Shown here in pieces: positions 11,641-59,742 of a stretch of DNA of 64,000 bases (positions are counted from its first letter, which is position 1; the number at the start of each line of letters is the position of its first letter). The notes under the pieces are model-generated. The model was not told the origin of the DNA and did no database searches. It saw nothing but the letters and a program-made list of their open reading frames with translations. Both the position numbers and the translations under genes were made by a program. This DNA is from Neoarius graeffei. Its lineage: Eukaryota; Chordata; Actinopteri; Siluriformes; Ariidae. The stretch lies in the NCBI RefSeq assembly GCF_027579695.1, contig NC_083596.1, positions 19,756,255 to 19,820,254 on the forward strand. The letters run 5' to 3'.

Positions 11641-12536
11641 CAAATGCCCTGCACCATTTAGCTCTATGGAGTTGTAGCGCACCAAGTGTTCAAAAATGGG
11701 AATTGCAACAAGAACTAATAGACACACACTGGGGCAGGTTTCATGCTGCCCCATTCCCGTTCTGTGAACATTTTCAGCGGTGAAAGAACAGAACAGTGGA
11801 CAGGCCAGTTAATGGCCAAGTCGCCAGTTTGCCAATCTAACTTAAAATTATTCTACTTTATAGCCACTAAGATCTTTTATAGCAAATAATCACAATTAAA
11901 TCTAATACATTTCTGCAAACAAAGGCAAAGTATAAGTGCAGATAGTGTGTTTTGATGTACAGAATGATTTCTTTTGTAAGATATATTGCAAAGAATGTAA
12001 GGCCTAGTTACGTTACATGGTGACCTTTCCCATTCGTGGTTGTTTCTCACACAAAGCTTGAGGGGAAACAAAAAGAAAAATGCGTCCTCCTTTGTCAATG
12101 TCTGATTTTTGGGGGGCTAGTTTCAGGTCTTGTGTGTCCTGTGAGTTGTAGTTTGGCCTTTTGATTCAATTTTGTTTGAGGCTATACTGTGATGAATGTC
12201 ATCCTGCTCCACCAATATCAATGGCCATGAGACCCGACCACCTTCCCGACCTGACCGGATAATTTGTTTAAGCATTTTACAAATGGCACCAGTCGGGATG
12301 GTAGATATTTTGAGACGAGACACGAGTAGGCAGCTTTTGGCTATTCCATCCGTTATTAAAGATATTCCACATTTAACTGAACTTAAAGACATCAGGTTGA
12401 TTGTGCTGCTGATCTGTGCGATACTGCACATACCCAGTAATCATTAAACCGGCGCTAAATAAATGAATAGCCATTAAGTTATACACTTCTATCGTAAAGA
12501 TGCACTTCGAGCTCCTAGTTGGTAGAACAGAAAAGC
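11641..12536. other. intergenic, no feature recognised
   Basis: No coding, RNA or repeat signature that I can support. The overlapping frames at 12123-12447 lack motifs and oppose each other. Confidence 0.45.
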
Positions 12537-12930
12537 TTTCCGATTAGTTGGTTTGAGTGTTTCAGAAACTGCTGATCTCCAGGGGATTTTCATGCTCAAG
12601 ACCTTCTAGAATTTATACAGAATGGCGAGAAAAAATAATCAGACCAAAAAAAAAAAAAAAAGTGAGCTGTAGTTGTGAGGCTGGAAATGCCTTGGTGTCG
12701 AGAGGTCAGAGGAGAATCTGGTTCTAGCCGACAGGAAGGCTACAGTAACTCAATTAACCACTCTTTATAACCGTGGTGAGCAGAAAAGCTTCTCAGAACA
12801 CACATCATAACCAACCTTGAGCCAGATGACCTACAACAGCAGGCCACCACCTCAGGTTCCACTCCTGTCAGCCAAGAACAGGAATCTGACGCTACAATGC
12901 ACACAGGCTCACCCAAACTGGACTTTGTGA
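12537..12930 (+). mobile_element. Tc1-like remnant, plus strand
   Basis: Reads, with gaps, the same transposase N-terminal region as 5950-7764: GAGTGTTTCAGAAACTGCTG, then AGAGGTCAGAGGAGAAT and AACCACTCTTTATAACCGTG. No terminal repeats remain. Confidence 0.75.
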
Positions 12931-13865
12931 ACTCTTTTTAAAGTTAACTAGTAGTTAACAAAGTGCCTGTTTAATAATTAACGTCTTATGCAATACTTGG
13001 CACCGCTCAAACTCAACACAATTAACCTGATGTCTTTATACCAAGTTATCATTAAGCTATTGCTGGTCCGCCCCCCCAAAAAAGAGACTCATTTCTGTAA
13101 TCATTTTTATAGAAACTTACCTTCCTCTAAATAAAATGGTAATCATGTATTTAATAAATGGCTGTGCAACACTCATCGTAGATAAATGTTAAGAACATAA
13201 TTCACCCAATTGTTGGGTTATGGACAGATTATAATCACAGGATATGCATTAATGCACACTTCTCGTGGTGGATCACGGAGGTGGTTTATATTTCTGTAGG
13301 TCATTATTTTTTTAATCAGAATGATAGAAAATGATAGACTATACAGTCCAATTTCATAATTATGGCGATGTGCAATCACCAGAACCAGAATTAACCGGAC
13401 GTCTTCGGGTTTAATCTCAAGTTTCTAAATCTAATGATTTTTAAAGCTACCCTTCAAGTTTGATAAGTGCGTTGGAATAAGATAACGATTAGAGTTTCTT
13501 TTGGGTAATTTTAGTAAGCAGGTACGATATGTTGACTTATGAGAAAGACCGCACCATTTTCTGTAGTTGTTCTGTCCGTTAAAGAAGAGATGATTTTTTA
13601 AAAAATCAGGTTGCAAATAGAAACTTAAATCCTACTCATGTCTATCTGTTACAGTAGAAAACTAAAGCATTTCCTAACAAGTGTAGAGAATATTCCTAAA
13701 ATCATATATCTGGGCTACTAAAAGTCTTCGATCACCACCTGCTCATGATGTATTGCTTGTGATCTGTGTAAATCTCGGATTATGGATTATTTCCTTCCAT
13801 CGTGTCAACATCCAGCTCGTTTCGATCTCTCATTATACAATAAAATATTTTTAAATTGCCTTTAC
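12931..13865. other. intergenic, no feature recognised
   Basis: AT-rich sequence without identifiable genes or repeats. Confidence 0.45.
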
Positions 13866-13877
13866 ATTACAATCTGT

Positions 13878-14242
13878 GGCGGCACGGTGGTGTAGTGGTT
13901 AGCGCCGTCGCCTCACAGCAAGAAGGTCCGGGTTCGAGCCCCGTGGCCGGCGAGGGCCTTTCTGTGTGGGGTTTGCATGTTCTCCCCGTGTCCGCGTGGG
14001 TTTCCTCCGGGTGCTCCGGTTTCCCCCACAGTCCAAAGACATGCAGGTTAGGTTAACTGGTGACTCTAAATTGAGCGTAGGTGTGAATGTGAGTGTGAAT
14101 GGTTGTCTGTGTCTATGTGTCAGATGACCTGGCGACTTGTCCAGGGTGTACCCCGCCTTTCGCCCGTAGTCAGCTGGGATAGGCTCCAGCTTGCCTGCGA
14201 CCCTGTAGAACAGGATAAAGCGGCTAGAGATAATGAGATGAG
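13878..14242 (+). mobile_element. DANA/mermaid-type SINE, copy 5
   Basis: The duplication ATTACAATCTGT is at 13866-13877 and 14243-14254. The body has a small deletion after GTGTCAG relative to the other copies. Confidence 0.93.
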
Positions 14243-14443
14243 ATTACAATCTGTCAAATGATCTCTCAAAGCCGAGTTATTCTTTGAACTAATTGTGTTG
14301 AACGTTACATTAGAACAGCACCACTGCCATCTGGTGGCTACAAATACTTATTACATCAAAAAGACAAAAAAAAGAAAAAAGGCTTAAAAGGCACAAAAGA
14401 CACTTGAAATAAATAAGATAAATAATCTTTATTTTCGTATCTT

Positions 14444-14447
<4 letters not shown>

Positions 14448-14506
<59 letters not shown>
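14448..14506. repeat. AT dinucleotide microsatellite
   Basis: About 29 uninterrupted AT repeats. The length is likely variable between individuals. Confidence 0.97.
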
Positions 14507-14513
<7 letters not shown>

Positions 14514-15204
14514 GTATGCACAATCAATATTACCAATGCAATGCAGAAATTCGGTGATCAGTAGCGGGTACAAGGCTCCAGATGCTGCTCAAGAGAAACT
14601 GTGCACATAAACGAGTTGCCAGGTAAAACTGGACAATTCATCAGTTAACACAGACAGGAATCTATATGATGTCTATGTTTTTAATCAAGCGAGTAAAACC
14701 TTTAGATACATATTTAAAAAATAAAAGTTCAGAATGGTTCTCTTTTACGGCAGGAAATCTTGCGAATCATTAAATTAAATAAATTAGATGACGTTACCTT
14801 CCTCTGATAAACAGGTACACGGATGGCACAGTTCCAATCCCGGGCCCCTGGAGCCGCTGTACCCATCCCCAAACCCTTCAAAAATGTGTACACATTAAAA
14901 ACTTCATTATTCAGCATTGGCCTGTGTAAACCAGAATCTAAATCTCAAAAATCAGCCCCTGCTTAAGCCTCCCTGTCTTTCACAACTCTCTCTCTCCATC
15001 TCATCTTACTTAAGTGGTTCTTTTATTAACTCTGTATCTAGGTGCATTGCTTAAGCGTATATTAAATGTTGTACCATTTTAGTATGAATACAAATTAATA
15101 TCTTTTTCGGGGTGAACAGGAGCTGGATGGATTGAGGGGAGGTGGGGGGTAAATCTCAGCTATTCTCAAACCAACTTACTATAAAAACAAAACAAAACCC
15201 CTCA
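14507..15204. other. intergenic, no feature recognised
   Basis: Could be distal 3' UTR of the minus-strand pump gene if a later polyadenylation site is used. Nothing else seen. Confidence 0.35.
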
Positions 15205-18090
15205 AATATTATTAGCATGATTCTTAACTTTATTTTACAACAATTCAAGCACAAAATAAGTAAGTAAAAGATCTCCATCAACCTTTAAAAGCAAACAATT
15301 AATAAGCAAACTCTATAAACAAACAGAACAAGATCCCCTGATGCCACGTCCTTGGAAAAAACAAAACAAAAAAACCCAAATCATTAATTTCTTTTGCTGC
15401 TGGTAAATAGGTTAATTTAAAAAAAAAAAACCCTTAAATATTACATACTGTATAGGTTATTAATTACAGTAACAAGGTTCCATGCAATCTTTTTTTTCTC
15501 CTGTACAGAATGGAAAGAGATCAGTAGTAATTAGCGAGGCTGTACAAGCCCATGGTTTCTGTTGCTTGGACTGCCAGTGGTTTGTGTAGCCACAGTGACG
15601 GGACGAGGCCTTATTGCCGTTGTGTGTCAGTATGTTGGGCTTCGAGTCCTACGGTCCGTTTATTCGGAATCGACCAGACGTACGACACAAACCAACCACT
15701 CTGGAGATGATGCCCGATGTTTCATGTGTTTCTCGTAAAGTTCTGCTGGAGCAGTTCAAACCAGTATGATCGTTGATATATTATACATGGAGCTAAAAAG
15801 ACTGCTGTCATGAAGACTTTTTTTGTGTTTTTTTAAATATACATATAAAATGGCCGCCGACACACTGTAGGCTATACGTTTCACATAAGCACATCTGTCA
15901 CAATGAGAAGTGCATCAAGACTTGGACAGATATTACATTACATCTCCCAATATCTATATTATCAAGGTCAACATAGTGGCACATAGGCAATGGAAGTAGC
16001 TGCTCTGCTAGATCCCTGCGCGCGCGCGCACAAACGAAAGACGCACACTGGCCCATAATCAACAGATAATGAGAGCGTTACACCTTGAACAGCAAAATGG
16101 ACACACTAAATAAACCGCCTGGGTTCTTTCAGTCAATTATGATTATTATTACTAGTATTATTATTCATTTAAAAAAAAAAAAAAAAAGTGTAGCTCGGTT
16201 GGAGAAGCACTGGAGGAGGTGGCGAGTCTTAACGGTAAAACTCCAGTGGTTTGGTTTTTTTGACAACGAAATGAATTGTGTCTGAACGGAACTTGAGGTT
16301 AAAACGAGAATGAAAAGGATGCGAGGAGAAAGAAACCAGTTTAAAAAAAAAAACAATCAAAAGACGATGAATAAAAGCAGTTTCGCATTCAGAAGGAAGT
16401 GGACATACATTCATAAGACACCTTGCTCTGTAATATTTAAATGTGTGTTTCTTTCTTTCCGTGTGTGCGCGCACATGCGTGTGTGTTAAAAGCAAAGAGG
16501 CACCGTGTCCTCCTGTGTGCATGTGTATCCTTATCTTAACGTAAAATGCTTCAGGCTTCATGTTTATACATGCCGAGGCTTCTTACAGATTGTTTTTTTT
16601 ACACGGAGCGGCGCTATTTTCTGACGTTTCTTCCCAGCTCTACATCCTCTTTCTCTCTCTCGCTCGCTAACAGGAATCCGAGCAAACGGTCCTTTTTTTG
16701 GAAACGGGTTTGCTAACAGCTCCTGGTGACTAGTGTTCCTGTGAAATTCGTCTAAAATGTGAAAACAAGAGGAGAAGGAGCCTGATAGAGAACCTGCTTG
16801 CGACAGAGTCAGTGTGAATCAAGAGCCGCGTGAATCAGATAAACGACCCGCCAGCAGATTTCCCCCAAGAACACACACGTGATAAGACCATCAGGACATT
16901 TCAGGGTGAGTAAACAAGCGAAAAGAAAAAAGAAAAGAAAAAGGAAATTCTCATGTGTAAACATCATGTTGGGCTTACAGAGTCCTCAGAGCTGCTCATT
17001 TGTAAAACCACAGCTGGGAGTTTTTAACTAAAAAGCTTCTGAACAATTTTAAGGTGTTGGAGTTTAAAAAAAAAAAAAAAAAAAAAAAGAAAAGAAAAAG
17101 AAAGGCACATTTCCACCAAAGTAACTTTATCAGGTCCCTAGAAATGTTTACAGGAGGCAAGGATGCGTTCAGGTGTCCAGGAACTTTTAGAGCGTCTCCA
17201 CCCCATGAACCTTTTCAAGTCCTGCTCGATCTTCGGTACTTTTTGTACTGTTTTGGGCGGGGCTTAAGTTGCCGGATGCTGCTTATTGGTCAACTGCAAT
17301 CGTCACAGAACAACAAGTGATTACTAAAACCCATTTTATATCCCAAACGGCACAGAACTGGCAAAATATTTGTGACCAAAAAAAAAGGCGAAACTGTTTT
17401 TGAAAGCTAAATGAATTTTTCATGTTCACACAATGATGTAAAATATATTTTTTAAAAAACGGGGACACTGCAGCTCCAATAACTTCAGATTCACTAACGA
17501 GGTGTTTTGACCTTGGTGGAAATGTGCCTTAAACAAAAAACGTACATGTGACTGGTCAATTAAACTGGCCTTGCATCTGTCCCTGCACGCGCACGCACAC
17601 ACACACTTTCTCTTCCTGCACCTCCTATGGTCCTGTGACGGAATGACCCGTCCATCCGAGGACTGAACCTGATCCAAAACCTTAATTCCACAAGCAAAAA
17701 AACACAACATGACCTTTAAATCTGGACCTTTTCCTCTGCTCTCCCAGTTCTAACCCCACTAATATCTACTGCATGGAAGTGAAGAAGCCAAATAAGAGCG
17801 AGTCCCTAATGAACTTTCACGGTTTATCATCACGCAACATTGTGTTATGGAGGCCATGCTTGTGCTGGTACAACACCATCACTACACTTGCACTCGGACG
17901 CGCACACACTCGCACTTGGACACAGCCCAGATTGTTTCTAGCGGTGACCCGGCCTGCAGAGAGGATGATTTAGAGAGGAGATGCAAAAAGGAGTGCTGCC
18001 TGATACATAAAAGGGAAACGGGAGGGGGGGGGAGACAGCGAGTGTATGTGCGTGTGTCGGAGTGCGTGTGCCGGAGCAGGAGGGGACGTC
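15205..18090 (-). other. atp2a3: probable atp2a3 3' UTR
   Basis: About 2.9 kb with no recognised transposon, directly downstream of the terminal stop. A minus-strand AATAAA at 15234-15229 would place cleavage near 15205-15215. Inside are only homopolymer and short dinucleotide tracts (A-run near 17068, GC alternation at 16017-16028). The end is a guess: other AATAAA sites exist, for example near 14430. Confidence 0.4.
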
Positions 18091-54463
<36,373 letters not shown>

Positions 54464-54920
54464 CTGAGAATGAGAGAGAGAGAGGGTAAGACGCTAACAA
54501 TCATTTGTGCTTAATTTTAAATCAACAGTGAACTAAAGAGCTTTTAAAAAGGTGTTAATGATTAGCAATTCTCTCTTTTATTATTAATAGCTCTTAAAAT
54601 TATTAACATTCATCATGCTAAACGCCATCATGTAGCCAGAAACTATTCCAATATAAATCTTTGGTAAATGTTTATTCAGGTTCATCAGAGACTTTTATTC
54701 TTCCCTCCACAGAAACCTAAGCTAGTTGCACTGTATTGTAAACGTAGATCAGAAACGTTGAACAATAACTACATTTTAAGATAAAATTGCAACAACTATG
54801 ATCGTGATTGATGGTGATTTCCAGAACCATAAGGTTGTTAAAAATGCAACAATAAAATAATGATTAAAAAAAAAAACCCTCCCTGGCTAGAAAAGGAACA
54901 AGGAAGTGGAAAATAATGAT

Positions 54921-54947
54921 GGGGGGGGGGGGGGGGGGGGGGGGGGG

Positions 54948-54993
<46 letters not shown>
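54921..54993. repeat. 27-base poly-G followed by GA microsatellite
   Basis: G run at 54921-54947, then (GA) from 54950 to 54993. Lies about 460 bp upstream of exon a in transcript order. Confidence 0.93.
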
Positions 54994-54998
<5 letters not shown>

Positions 54999-55767
54999 CA
55001 ACAAGTCTCTACAATCAGGCTCCACCCAATCAGAGCAGGGGTTTCCCTCAGGCAGCAGCCAATCAGCAACTTCAGAGTGATGTCATACTTTTCCAGGAAC
55101 TAGGAGTTCCTGAGTTCACCAACTGGCAGAAACCCCAGCCTGTATACACAGAGGCAGATTGTGTGTCACAACACAGATGAAAGGAGAAGGCGTGGAAACG
55201 AGCAGAGAAGAGCGCTAACTTTTTGGACAGAGCTTTCTCAAACTTATTTCTTGCCTGTGTTTTTGCCTGGAGCCATTTCATCTTCCATTCAGGACAAAAT
55301 AACTTGTTTAATTAATTTAAAAAAAAAAAACCATCTCATCTTTTTGTGTCTTTCTGTTTTGTGGTACTACTTTAGTGAAGTGTCCTTGGGCTTTGAAAAT
55401 GCAATTTAAATAAATGGTTACTGCTGTTATCATTACAAGAGATTTAGGGAGTAAGTTTTGTTCGTGTACACGAGTTCCCCCACTTTGGTTGCCTTTGGGC
55501 ATTACATTGGCTCACCTTCCCATCTCACCTGAAGCAGGTGTCGTCGCCTCCAGTGTTACTAAATTAGCAACTTGGTCACTATTTTTGGCAACTTTTAAAC
55601 CCTCACTGATCACCATTGTTCCTTATGTCCAATCACTGATGACCATATTTTCCCAGCAACCAATCACTGAGCCCAACCACCAAATCACCTGTCACCGTTA
55701 TTTCAAAACGCCAATCACCACTGTTTTAACCAAACAGTCTATGGTGCCACCTGATGCAATGACGGTC
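54994..55767. other. intronic stretch, no feature recognised
   Basis: Scattered frames without motifs. The CAATCACTGA-like repetition near 55600-55730 is short and irregular. Confidence 0.4.
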
Positions 55768-55872
55768 TTAAAGTGCATATTCTGGACCAATTCCTTTTTT
55801 TTTTTTATATGAAAGTATGTCCCTTTACACACTCATCCAAAAGGATAATTTTGCACAAGGCCATCTGTCTAC

Positions 55873-56407
55873 TAGCCTGGGAAATCCCATGCTGCTTTGC
55901 ACAATTGTTCCAATCTGAAAAGACAGCATGGAAACTATGGTCTAAAGGCTCGCCTGAGTTAGGGAGCCAATCAGAGAGTGGGGAGGGTGGAAAGACGGTG
56001 ACGTGTACTACTCGACAAACGGAAGCTTGTAGTTTATTTGGGACTGTTTACGGATCACATTTAACATGGCGGCGAGCGATACGAACCAAACTTTCGATCA
56101 AGCTTTAGACACTGTTCTGAATAGTTTAGAGCGAAAGTTTGTTTTAAAAAAAGAACAGCGTTTGGCATTACAGTCTATTTTTGTTTTGCCTTCTCTTTCC
56201 TTTTCTTCGCCTCTTCGTCGCTCTAACTACGTCATTGTACAACTGCCATGATTGGCCATGGGCTACGTATACGCCAAATGAAAGACATTCGCAACGTCCA
56301 ATAAACGGCCGTTGACAATCGTAAACCACACCTCCCCTACGAGAAATTCAATAGGCGGATTCCAGACCATATTTCACTTGTGATATGGTCTGGTGTTAAC
56401 CAGACTA
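55873..56407 (+). mobile_element. helicase-carrying element, copy H4
   Basis: TAGCCTGG start, CCAGACTA end. Exact 9-bp duplication TCTGTCTAC at 55864-55872 and 56408-56416. The uninterrupted site is visible in the sister Kolobok copy near 21770-21790. Sequence is diverged from H2 and H3 except at the ends and the helicase start. Confidence 0.87.
56066..56251 (+). pseudogene. N-terminal helicase fragment in H4
   Basis: MAASDTNQTFDQALDTVLNS then FVLKKEQRLALQSIF, aligned with H1. A deletion then removes the ATP-binding loop and the frame runs into unrelated residues. Confidence 0.62.
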
Positions 56408-56484
56408 TCTGTCTACAGCAGAAAAAAGTAAAATAAAACGCATCTGGAAAAATCCCAAGGGAGTCTGGAGCCAGATTCATGACG

Positions 56485-56658
56485 TTACCTGCGGAAGCGC
56501 CAGCAGGCTGTGCGAGCTTTGCACGGTTTCAGTGCACAGCCTGTGTAGACCAAGCGCTCCCATTTCTCTCTCATTGTCCGGTCTTTTGGAAAACGATGAG
56601 TACTAATCCCATCAAGATTGGTGTTGCTACACCCTCCTACGATACATCTGTTAACCAT
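56485..56658 (-). pseudogene. truncated THAP finger, copy 2
   Basis: Same residues as 21528-21701. Lacks the second Cys-His pair. Confidence 0.72.
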
Positions 56659-56998
56659 TTTAATAATTACACGATAACGTTGAAGAAATTTGCAGAAAAC
56701 CACCAGGTCGTTTTCTCATAAACAAACCAGCGCTGATGTAGGATTCAGAGGGAGGCGTCCCGCACGCGACGTCACGAAAATCAATGTTTCCCGGGAAATC
56801 CAAATGCCAAGTTTTTTCAGAGGCGGACCAATTCGCCTCAAATGGCTTGATTTCAACTGAATTTTTCTGGTATTGCGCAAGGTAAAAAAAAAATTGCACA
56901 AAATGCAAAATGTGATGGATATTTGACCAAAAGTTTAATATAAAACAGGAGAATGACATTGATCTTGCTCCTGAATTTACCCATTATATGCACTTTAA

Positions 56999-57358
56999 AG
57001 TTCAATGTCTTCGATGCTTTAGTCTAATCCTAACAAAAGAATGTAAAACAGAAGGTTGAGAATTCTTTCGATTGTCAAGAGTCTCGACCAGTGATTTTTT
57101 TTCCTTGAGGCAAGACTGTTCAGTCACTTAAGTGCACAAGTACAGCGTGAAAGAAAATGCCTATATAATCTTTCTATAAATGAAACAGGCTCTAATGAGA
57201 CACCTGAACACACACAAACACACACACACTTCGTAATCAAGTTATACAGCAACTAAACTATTTCTACTGCATGAATGACCTCGTTGCCAAGACGACTGAC
57301 TACTGCAGTTATTCGACATGTTTGTTTAAAATGTAATGACGGTCATTTCGCCTTTTAA

Positions 57359-57392
<34 letters not shown>

Positions 57393-58040
57393 AATAAAAT
57401 TATGAATTACTGCCGCAAACTTGGTGTAAAATATCCAAAAGAAGTAAAAATAAGCCCATTGCCAATATTCAGTATGGAAGACGATGTGAAATAGAAACAA
57501 ACGCTTTTTTCCTTTCCAATATGACATTTGAGTGAAATGGTACTGTATATTTGGAAAGGAATAATATAAGACAGGATTTCAGTTTTATGCGTCAGGGTTG
57601 ATCTTTTTGTGCAAAACAAACATGGATTCCGAAGTAAACACGAGCCTTCAGTCTATCAGCAATAGCAACGGCAAACACTGCTGCTTAGTAGTGCGTTTCG
57701 CTGCAAGCTGACTCAGCATTTTCTGTTTGCTGATAGCTCAACGTTGGTAAAAATCAGGCAAAAGTAGTCAGTCATCGCCTCACAGCGAGGCCACAATGCT
57801 TATGTAAGGGTAAGTGGGAGTGCGTGATGGACTACAGCACTGAGACTGAGCCAGATGGATTAGGGGGTGAAATGGACTCACTGAAGCTCATCTGGTGCAA
57901 AGCCTTCAATTTTCATGCTTCATCACCCACATGGAGGGATGAGAACACTTTTTTTTTTAACCTGAACCTGAGAAAACAAAACAAAACAAAAAGCTGGCAT
58001 TGCTGAGCTGAGGAGCGCAAGACGAGAGAGTGTCCTGCTT
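56999..58040. other. intronic stretch, microsatellite only
   Basis: GT then TA dinucleotides at 57360-57391. Otherwise nothing recognised. Confidence 0.45.
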
Positions 58041-58079
58041 CCTCATATGCGAGGGCTTTCCACTGGCATACTTATTAAT

Positions 58080-58230
58080 GCACCGAATTAACATTAACCA
58101 TAACCTTAATCTCAGTTTTGTTCGTGGAGGCCAGCCAAATGTCTCCACAAGGTCAAAACGGTGATATATTCCCATCTTTGTGGGGACATTTGGTCTCGAT
58201 GAAAAATTAAAACCACACACACAGAGCACT
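58080..58230. repeat. fragment of a dispersed fish repeat
   Basis: Contains GTCTCCACAAGGTCAAAACG and TGTGGGGACATTTGGTC, text common to a fish dispersed repeat. Boundaries not defined. Confidence 0.4.
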
Positions 58231-58261
58231 AATTTCAAAACACATCTTGGCTGGTTGGTAC

Positions 58262-59730
58262 ATTTTTTTTTCTTCCTAAAACGTGACTGGTTTTTTCGCA
58301 GGTGACACTGAAACAGCCGATCAGTAATCACTACGCTCACGGACTGTATAAAATCAAGTTCAGTGATTTCCCAACAGCATTATTTGACCACGATCAGTTG
58401 ATGGCAGAATGGAAGGAGGCGGTTCTTCTGGAGAACGCACGCACTCATGGCTATACGGTACCTAGAACCCATGTTTCAGTTTTCTGAAAGGATCAAAGAT
58501 TCGTTTCGTTTTAAATGTTTGCTTCGTTTGCCTAAAACAAACCACATCACGGCCTACAAAAACTCGCCGTCCGACCTGCGGAAGCATATTGAGGTATGTA
58601 AACGTTTTATTCCAAGCGAAAGCTTGCAGTGAAGTTGTCTGTGCTTTTAGAGCTAGCGATAACGTTGCAAATGTAGCTATGCGGTCTAGTTAGTCAAATC
58701 AAGTTTATTTGTATAGCGCTTTTAACAATAAACATTGTCGCAAAACAGCTTTACAGAATTTGAACGATTTAAAACATGAGCTAATTTTATCCCTAATCTA
58801 TCCCCAATGAGCACGCCTGTGGCGACGGTGGCAAGGAAAAACTCCCTCAGACGACATGAGGAAGAAACCTCGAGAGGAACCAGACTCAAAAGGGAACCCA
58901 TCCTCATTTGGGCAACAACAGACAGCATGACTATAACATTAACAGTCCTAACATAAAGTCAGCTTCGTTGATGCTATAAACCCCCCACCGACGGAAACCC
59001 GAGCGCAAAACCGTTCACGACAACCGCAGTCCCAAAGTCAGCAAGTCAACTGCAGTCCCCAGCCACAAAAGCACCACTGCAAGAGTCCAGAGCGTCTTCC
59101 AGGCGCAACCCCCAACCGTCCACATGGGGCCGTCCTCCACAGGAGCAATGCGATGAGACTCCAACCAGACACAGGGCACCAGGACGGATCAGGCAGGTCC
59201 GAGGAGCACAAGAGGTCAGCATCTCGATCCCAGGACCGACATGCAACTCAGAGGGACAAATGACTTTCTATGGATTTGCCCACCAAGTTGCCATCGCCTT
59301 GTCCACGGCTAACATCAACACATCGAGTTACGCTAATGTGAATGTCAACTTATCTGAAGTCCTTTCAGAAATGCATGTTTTAGCATAATCTTGCCAAATA
59401 AACAATGTAGAAATTTCTTTTCTAGTAACGTTGGCTATCCAAGATGATTTGGAGTTTGAAAAGAGTTTGCTAGCATGTCAGTGGAGCTTCAGCTCTACAG
59501 GTTCTACAAGTTAGTCAGTAAATCCAGTCGGTTGCTTCAGAGGCATTAGGTTTTGTAAGCGTTGTGGCAATAATACAACGATGCGTTGACAGAAAATGTA
59601 CTTTTAATACTTAAGTATTTTTAAAAGCAAACACTTCAGTATTTTAACTTAAGTAAACATTTGACTGGACAACTTTCACTTGTATCGGAGTAACATTTGA
59701 CAAGTGGGATCTGTACTTTGACCACCTCTG
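58262..59730 (+). mobile_element. hAT element, copy 2, 5'-truncated, with nested insert
   Basis: Matches 6220-7247 of copy 1, including the BED-like frame (58447-58632) and the 3' end CCACCTCTG at 59722-59730. The 5' terminus is missing. A 557-bp insert lies at 58700-59256. Confidence 0.82.
58700..59256. mobile_element. unclassified insert with short duplication
   Basis: CAAAT at 58695-58699 and 59257-59261 flanks it. The empty site is in hAT copy 1 (TAGTCAAATGACTTTC). It starts CAAGTTTATTTGTATAGCGC, a widely dispersed fish repeat start. No poly-A and no clear inverted ends. Confidence 0.7.
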
Positions 59731-59742
59731 GTCTACGCCTTA

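Larger units (their letters stand above)
55772..56994 (-). mobile_element. Kolobok-like TTAA element with partial THAP, copy 2, interrupted by H4
   Basis: TTAA at 55768-55771 and 56995-56998. Inverse of 21222-21873 with the same ends (AGTGCATAT). Without the H4 insert it is about 680 bp. The THAP frame is identical in the two copies, pointing to recent spread. Confidence 0.86.

Noticed and set aside
14310..14573. Frame rich in Tyr-Ile repeats
   Set aside because: Translation of the AT microsatellite.
16017..16028. CpG island or promoter in the 3' UTR
   Set aside because: A short CG alternation only. No extended CpG-rich region or start signals.
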